Position numbers and translations under genes: made by a program. The notes under the pieces were generated by a model. That model made no database searches. It worked only from the letters and a program-made list of their open reading frames with translations, and was not told the DNA's origin. From positions 75,887,358 through 75,951,357 of the forward strand of contig CAMTDV010000019.1 of assembly GCA_947069175.1 (NCBI GenBank): 64,000 bases of DNA. Direction: 5' to 3'. Numbering within the stretch: position 1 is the stretch's first letter; each line of letters starts with the position of its first letter. Source of the DNA: Scalesia atractyloides (lineage: Eukaryota > Streptophyta > Magnoliopsida > Asterales > Asteraceae). This document shows, one piece after another, positions 58,121-64,000 of the stretch.

Positions 58121-60239
58121 GGTAGATTGATATGCTATGGAAAGTCTGGGGACTCAACCAAACAAATTTTAAAAATAAGAACGTAAAGTGTAAAATTGAG
58201 GAAACCAAATGAACTTCCGAAGTTTACTCTTTCAAGTTTAAAGAAGGAGAAGGGTATATGAAATTGGCCGACGGAAAGAAAACTGACCAAGGTTTCTAAT
58301 AAAACGTTTAAAAATATGAACAACGCCACCATTGCAGACTTTTTAGTGAGGGAGTTGAGTTAAAATTATTTTGTGTATCGCTATCGCCATGTTAAATATA
58401 TAAATGATGTTTGGAAAGGTACGGCAAGCTCCGTGCTGGGTACAAGTACGATATCACCATCACCAACATAAATATTTATTTAAATATAGCAGGTTATTTA
58501 ATGATTATTTAATGAAATTATTGCCTAATTTATTTATCTGACTACAAAATAGAACATGAAGTCATGAACGATGACTTTTATTTTTATTTCAATATAGAAC
58601 AAGATACTACAAAATAGAACATGAAGTAATGAACGATGACTTTTATATTTTATTTCAATTCAATATATATTATATATATATAACTTGAAAGTGGGTATAA
58701 ATAGTGTCATGATTGAAGTTTTTTTATAATTTTTTTATTTTTTTAACAATGTTCAGGAATAGTGATATGGCTTTTTTAATAATTGTCTTTATTTTTTAGT
58801 AGTATTTTATCTTTATTTATTTGAATTTTTAGTAATAAATAAATGGTAATTGATAATTCTTATGTATTTGTTTTATTTTCTATTATTTTATTTAGCATTC
58901 AATTTGATTTTTTTATAATAACTTACGTTCGTTAACTTTAAAAAAATCTATATATGCATCTTTGTTTTTTTCAACATTCCAAGTTATTTGCCTGCACATT
59001 GTGATGGTACGTTACCATGGGCATTGTATCAGTGTCAATTCATGCACTTTGTATAAAAATCAACACGTGTTTTACATTTACCGAAAACGGACACCAATAC
59101 TGACACGATGTTGTTCAAACAGTATCGATTGGTTCAAATTGTCAAGCTACTGGTACCAATAAACATTTTGAAACTGGAAACCATATAATAAATACAAGTA
59201 TCAGTACCGGTATTGTTAGGTATGGTACACTAACGATACAATGTTATTTTATCGAAAGAAAAAACAATAAAAATAAATACGGATACCAAACTAAAGTTGG
59301 TCGTTCGGTTCACTACGACAACGACCCGATATTTGTTATCAAACAAGAAACCATAATAATTAATACATACCGGTAATGATGTTGTTTAGTTTGGTACAAT
59401 ATGGTAGCGGTATGATCTTAGTATAGCGAGTGTTGGTACTGTAACGAACCAAACAGATACTAACTGAACTTCCACCGTGAAGCGCGGGAGAAAGTCACTA
59501 TTATATACACACACACACTAGGTTACCACCGAGAATGCTTACTGGGCTCGAGAAAGTTACTTATATTAAAAATTATCCTTGACGTCTTCAATTTTCTAGT
59601 CTTTTATTAGAGAAATCCTTAGTATGGGCTTTCCAAATGCACCAACTCGCTATAATAATTATACTATGCACGACCTCTTTTTTCTGAATACTTTCTCGTA
59701 TGTGGTCTTGAAAATCTATCAAGTCTCTAAAATTGAAGCCATATATATAATTGATCATACACGATTGGCTAACCCAAAGCCATATTGTTAAAGAAAAAGG
59801 CTAACCCAAAGCCATCATCTACTTATTAAAAAACAAACCTTGTGAACAGTAACAAAGCAGACTACACGTGTTTGTCTCACCAGAATACATGTGTTTTGTG
59901 CTTTCATTGCCACGCATCCCCTTCAATCATCTTTCTTCTTCTTCTTCCTGTTCTGCTATGCTTTCAACCCCTCACAGTTTTAACCACCGTAATCAGACAA
60001 CGGACCACCTCCTCATCCGCCCCCTTGCCGCCATCCTACGCCACCAACGTGTCTAAAAAACACTCTGTTGCCGCCGTCATACGCCCCTTCCCGCCATCGT
60101 CCGCCCCCTGTCGCCGTCCTCCGCCATCAAAGCGTCTAAAAAACGCCCTGCTGCCGTTGTCTACTGCCCTATCACCGACGTTATCGTTCAATTTTTTTTC
60201 ACATTTGAGTGCTCATTAAGCAGAATCGTTGGAACTATT
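58121..60239. other. Intergenic, no convincing gene
   Basis: 58421-58445 repeats the text at 48567-48595, and 58540-58650 contains a short direct repeat (ACAAAATAGAACATGAAGT...GAACGATGACTTTTAT, twice). 59000-59460 has GGTAC-rich repeat text like the window start. The Ser/Pro-rich reading frame at 59842-60219 is low-complexity and not convincing. Confidence 0.45.
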
Positions 60240-60479
60240 GTTGATTCCGTGGTCTAATTGGTTGTTCAGCTGGTGGGTATGCTTACAGTAACAAGATGGA
60301 GGCGGCGCGAGCTACGGTTGTGACTGGTCTGTTTAACTCCGGCAAGAATTCCGGTAAGCCTCACCTCAATTGCATGTTTCTTACACATTTAGGTTGATTT
60401 TTGTTGTTTTCGGGTTTAACCTTTTTTATTAATTTTTGTTGCAGAACTCCAGTGCACATTCTAATTTTACAACTCTTGA
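60240..60479 (+). other. Exon-like fragment cut off by element F
   Basis: A GC-richer stretch has an ATG at 60296 and reads MEAARATVVTGLFNSGKNS in an open frame that could extend upstream (GCSAGGYAYSNK). It is followed by a good donor (CCG|GTAAGCC, about 60354) and an acceptor TTGTTGCAG (about 60442). After joining, the frame stops within seven codons, and element F starts at 60480. I do not recognise the product; it may be the remnant of a gene. Confidence 0.3.
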
Positions 60480-61302
60480 TGTCACACCCCAACCGTTGAC
60501 GGAATCATCAGGGTAGTGGCACTAGGTGAATCAGATTGATCAAGAGAACTTCCATAACAACCATTTCAAAGATCAACATCAACATTTAATATCCTATACT
60601 ATCAAACTCAAAAACCTTCAATATAACCATTACATACCAACAAAATCTCTTAAACACAATCCAATTCGATCTCCCCTAGATTTTTATTACAACCGTTCTA
60701 AAACAAACTAAACTACGCATGTAACATCCAAGGCATCCAAGCTATAAATCCTCAACCTGTTACATACGTTAAAATACAAGTCAATACAATTAAGTGAAGG
60801 TGAGCGTACGAGTTTGAATAATACTAGCATAGTCGAGAAAACGTTTGCGAACTATCTAATTACATATCATGATACACCAAAACACTTAACATAACATAGG
60901 CTCATTTCTCATGCTAACTACCGTGAGAAGGCTTGCGCGTCCATCCTAACTAGACCCCGTCGGGTGTAAGCCACACTATAGTACCATACTAGCTAGGGAG
61001 GCAAGTTAACGAAAACAAGTCCTAGTCACATGTTTCTAGTATCACGTATTGAGCATACACAATCAGATTATTCGCGTGTGATAAACAGTTTGATTTATGA
61101 TTTGATTTTAATATAGGAACGTATGTAACACCAAAAGTGCGTTTAAAGCAAAAATGGGTCAAGTATACTCACTGTGGGTGCGTTTAGGTAAGAGTTCGGG
61201 ATCTGAGGAGAGTTGAGAAGAGCGCCGGATCAGCCTGCATACGCGAACGAAAGTGCATCAGTCTCTGAAAAGCTGAAATGGTTAAGTCTTGGTTGGGCAG
61301 TA

Positions 61303-61560
61303 GCCAAGTTCACTCGAACTTGTGTGGGGGCGAACTTGTGTGTAAACACACAAGTTCGAGTGAACTTGTATGATTTTGGTGAGTTATGAGCCAAGTTCGG
61401 TCGAACTTGATGAGTCTCCTGAGAAAACTTGTCAAGTTCGAGCGAACTTGTAAGAGGCAAGTTCAGTCTAACTTGTATGGTTTCCTAAGAAACCAGGCAA
61501 GTCCGGGCGAATTTGCAAGAATTTTTGTGAAGAAACACTCAAGTTCGGTCGAACTTGACC
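61303..61560. repeat. Palindrome cluster in element F LTR, downstream of TATA
   Basis: About eight copies of CAAGTTCG-NN-CGAACTTG, with centres GG, GA, GT and CT-like forms. They lie in the part expected to be transcribed. Confidence 0.85.
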
Positions 61561-61744
61561 CAAATGGGTTTTGATGAAACGAAGGCTATGCCTTGTGCCA
61601 AAATCGTTGTAAACCTTTGTAGATCGTTGATAAACGTTGTTGCAGTGAAATCGGGTTGATTCTTACTTAGAACACGAAGGTTTCAGGTTGAGAGAGCTCT
61701 GAGCGAACTTGGTCAGCAAGGGGATCATGAATAAGGAGCATGGG

Positions 61745-61752
61745 TATTTATA
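61745..61752 (-). promoter_or_regulatory. TATA box of element F LTR
   Basis: CCTATAAATACCC on the minus strand, in the same flank as at 6771-6778. Confidence 0.6.
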
Positions 61753-61781
61753 GGTGAGGCAAGAATCTCAGGAGCTGACAA

Positions 61782-61975
61782 CAAGTTCGGCCGAACTTGC
61801 ATGATTTCCATGCAAGTTCGCGCGAACATGATAGATTTCAAGGGAAAATAGCTAAGTTCGGCCGAACTTGTACGTTCTTGTACAAGTTCGCGCGAACTTG
61901 AGGGAAACAAGGGAGTCGTGGTTATCAGGCAAGTTCGGGCGAACTTGTGGTAGTCAAGTTCGGCCGAACTTGGCC
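61782..61975. repeat. Palindrome cluster in element F LTR, upstream of TATA
   Basis: Six copies, including perfect CAAGTTCGGCCGAACTTG (61782 and 61955) and CAAGTTCGCGCGAACTTG (61882). Confidence 0.88.
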
Positions 61976-62378
61976 TGGTGACCAAGTTTTGTTTTGCCGA
62001 TTTCGCGTTAAGGGTTCGTTTGGTTATTCGGTTCGCATTAGATAGATACATTAAGCGTAAAATTAAAGCGTTAAGCGTTATAGTTGACATAATAGTGCGA
62101 TTTAGCGATTCGAGAGTGCGAGAACGATGCGATAGCGAGCGTAAACATAACCACAAACACACATAACACATAAATAATATAAAACCACATATATAATTGC
62201 GATTTGCGATGCGATGAGATTAGCGATGCGATTTATTAAGCGATTAGATGCGATAATAATGTACAATACCATAATTAATTAACATAAACTTTATTACTAA
62301 CCGAATATCGAATGACAAAAAATAGGAAAACGGGAAAACTAAATGAAAAGATAACAATCGAATTTTCGAGTTGTTACA

Positions 62379-62416
62379 ATCTCCCCTACTTTAGGGAATT
62401 TCGTCCCAAAATTAGG
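62379..62416 (-). other. Polypurine tract of element F
   Basis: On the minus strand GGGACGAAATTCCC is followed by TAAAGTAGGGGAGAT directly before the LTR start TGTAACAACTCG. Confidence 0.85.
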
Positions 62417-62422
62417 CAGTAG

Positions 62423-64000
62423 CTATGTAATAAATAGATGCGGGTACTTGGCCTTCATATCACTTTCGAATTCCCAAGTAAACTCGGCGCCGCGTTTGCC
62501 CTCCCATCGGACCTTCACGATAGGGATGCGAGTCGTCGGAGTTTCTTGGTCTCCGGGTCCATGATTTCTACAGGCTTTTCCATGAAATGGAAGTCTCGTT
62601 GATTTGCAGATCTTCGAGAGGGACATGCAGATTTTCTTCGGCGAGGCATTTCTTGAGGTTAGACACGTGGAAAGTCGGATGTACATTATTGAGTTCCTCC
62701 GGTAATTCGAGACGATAGGCTACTTTACCGATCCTTTCCAGAATCTTAAAAGCACCAACGTATCGAGGCGCTAGCTTTCCTTTCTTGCCGAAGCAGACCA
62801 CTCCCTTCCAAGGCGCAACCTTTAGGAGAACGTGATCTCCCACTTCCAACTGTAGGGGCTTGCGGCATTTATCGGCGTAACTCTTTTGACGACTCCGAGC
62901 TTTCAAGAGATTGTCTCTGATTTGGAGGATCTTGTCCGTCGTTTCTTGAATTGGCTCGGGACTGGTGATTTGTGCTTCTCCGATCTCGTGCCATGCAATA
63001 GGCGATCGACATTTTCTTCCACAAAGTGCCTCAAAATGAGCCATTTGAATGCTGGTATGATAACTATTATTGTACGAGAATTCAATTAAAGGTGAATGCG
63101 TATCCCAGTTACCGCCGAAATCTATGATGCACGCACGAAGCATGTCTTCGACGGTGCGGATCGTGCTCTCAGTCTGACCGTCGGTCTAAGGGTGAAAAGC
63201 GGGTACTGAGGTTGAGAGTAGTACCAAGAGCGGATTGAAAGGTCTCCCTGAGACGCAAGGTAAAACGACCGTCTCGGTCAGAAATGATGTCACGAGGCGT
63301 CCCGTGTCGACATATAACTTCATCGGTATAGATTCGGGCTAACCGTTCGACCTTAAAGTCTTCTCGTATAGCAATAAAGTGCGCAGATTTAGTGAGACGA
63401 TCAACGATAACCCAAATGCTATCGTGACCAGATGAAGTATGCGGAAGTTTAGTAACGAAGTCCATAGCTATACTCTCCCGCTTCCACATCGGGATTTCGG
63501 GTTGTTCTAGTAAACCAGTGTGCCATTGATGTTTAGCTTTAACCTTCGAATAAGTTAAGCATTTTGAGACGTACAAGGCGATATCCTTTTTCATGCCTGG
63601 CCACCAATACTTAGGACGAAGGTCCTGGTACATCTTGTCGGCACCGGGGTGAATGGAATATCGAGATTTATGAGCTTCGTCCATTAGCAACTTACAAAGA
63701 TTATCACGACTGGGAATCCAAATGCGATTGAGATAGTAATAAATATCATCAGATTTAGATACAAGCTGAGTTTCGGCACCACATTTCATTTCTTCTTCCA
63801 AAGTATTCTCGTTAAAACAGGCGAATTGAGCGGCACGGGTGAGGGTTTCAAGTTTAGCACAAGCTTGAGAGTCACGAATACCATATACATAGCTTCGTCG
63901 ACTTAGAGCATCGGCGACGACGTTTGCTTTGCCGGGGTGGTAGCGTATCTCACAATCGTAGTCGTTGAGAAGTTCAACCCATCGACGTTGTCGCATGTTT
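62423..64000 (-). pseudogene. Element F pol: RNase H end, integrase and chromodomain-type tail, broken
   Basis: Reading down from 64000: MRQRRWVELLNDYDCEIRYH and ADALSRR (RNase H end); integrase zinc domain HKSRYSIH with SKCLTYSKVK, where the second cysteine is Tyr; AMDFVTKLP and SDRDGRFTL (first two acids of DDE). An extra base near 63206 shifts the frame, and TAG at 63186-63188 stands where HPQTDG has Gln; the Glu lies in TVEDMLRA context. FHVSNLKKCLAEENLH, then a shift near 62590 and the tail RIPIVKVRWEGKRGAEFTW...KYPHLF to 62423. Confidence 0.87.

Larger units (their letters stand above)
60480..62378 (-). repeat. Element F 3' LTR
   Basis: Plus-strand ends TGTCACACCCCAACCG and CGAGTTGTTACA. 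It carries a minus-strand TATA box and two clusters of palindromes. It is about 380 bp shorter than the related solo LTR at 5171. Confidence 0.88.
60480..64000 (-). mobile_element. Element F: Ty3/gypsy (Tekay-type), truncated by window end
   Basis: 3' LTR at 60480-62378, then a polypurine tract and pol on the minus strand up to the window edge. The 5' part (gag, protease, reverse transcriptase, 5' LTR) would lie beyond 64000. The LTR ends and palindromes show it is the same family as the solo LTR at 5171-7446. Confidence 0.88.

Noticed and set aside
59842..60219. 125-codon Ser/Pro-rich reading frame
   Set aside because: Low-complexity CT-rich sequence with no recognisable domain, and overlapping frames are equally open. 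Not credible as a gene without transcript evidence.

Overview
This 64 kb window is plant nuclear DNA. It is AT-rich, has intron-containing genes and nested LTR retrotransposons primed by initiator tRNA-Met, and shows no bacterial-style operons. The LTR termini (TGTCACACCCC / GGGGTGTGACA types) and the SINE at 10.0 kb look like those I associate with Asteraceae. That family assignment is inference.

Host genes. Two copies of one IRT/ZIP-family metal transporter lie about 49 kb apart, both on the minus strand with the same three-exon structure. The right copy (50926-52141) is intact and encodes 351 residues. The left copy (966-2211) has one missing base in exon 1, which breaks the frame after about 58 residues. 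Upstream and downstream flanks of the two copies also match, so they arose by a segmental duplication. No other convincing host gene is present; a short exon-like fragment lies at about 60.24-60.48 kb.

Left flank, 4.4-11.6 kb. A solo LTR (4366-9679, target duplication CACCT) contains a second solo LTR (5171-7446, target duplication ATAAG). A tRNA-derived SINE follows at 10009-10312.

Central nest, 11.6-47.2 kb. Element B is a minus-strand Ty3/gypsy element of the Tekay chromovirus type (11606-47165, target duplication TTTTG). It was split by three plus-strand members of another Tekay family: C (14236-25079, GGAAC), D (26086-35801, CCTGA) and E (36929-43825, 5' end lost). C has gag, protease, reverse transcriptase, RNase H, integrase and a chromodomain-type tail, all with lesions. 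E carries only gag plus a non-coding linker. D is a chimera: gag and linker of the E type joined to an integrase of the C type. C, D and E share the same primer-binding site and polypurine tract, so gag-only copies could have been mobilised in trans.

The most unusual structure is in the LTRs of C, D and E. Each complete LTR has three tandem units with a period of about 168 bp. A unit is a TATA-like box, about 26 bp, GGTTAGACAC, a long hairpin in the D-arm position and a GTTCGA B-box. A fourth tRNA-like module lies on the opposite strand near the LTR start. These look like repeated Pol III-type promoter modules inside an LTR.

Right flank, 47.2-64 kb. This part holds a non-autonomous hAT-like element (47178-48480, target duplication GTAGTATA), two copies of a Mutator-like MITE flanking the intact transporter gene, a TA-inserted MITE, and an LTR-like block (about 54857-58120) with a TATA box and a 155-bp degenerate repeat array. 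A minus-strand Tekay-like element F (60480 to beyond the window end) closes the window. Its LTR shares an unusual cluster of CAAGTTCG-NN-CGAACTTG palindromes with the inner solo LTR at 5171-7446.
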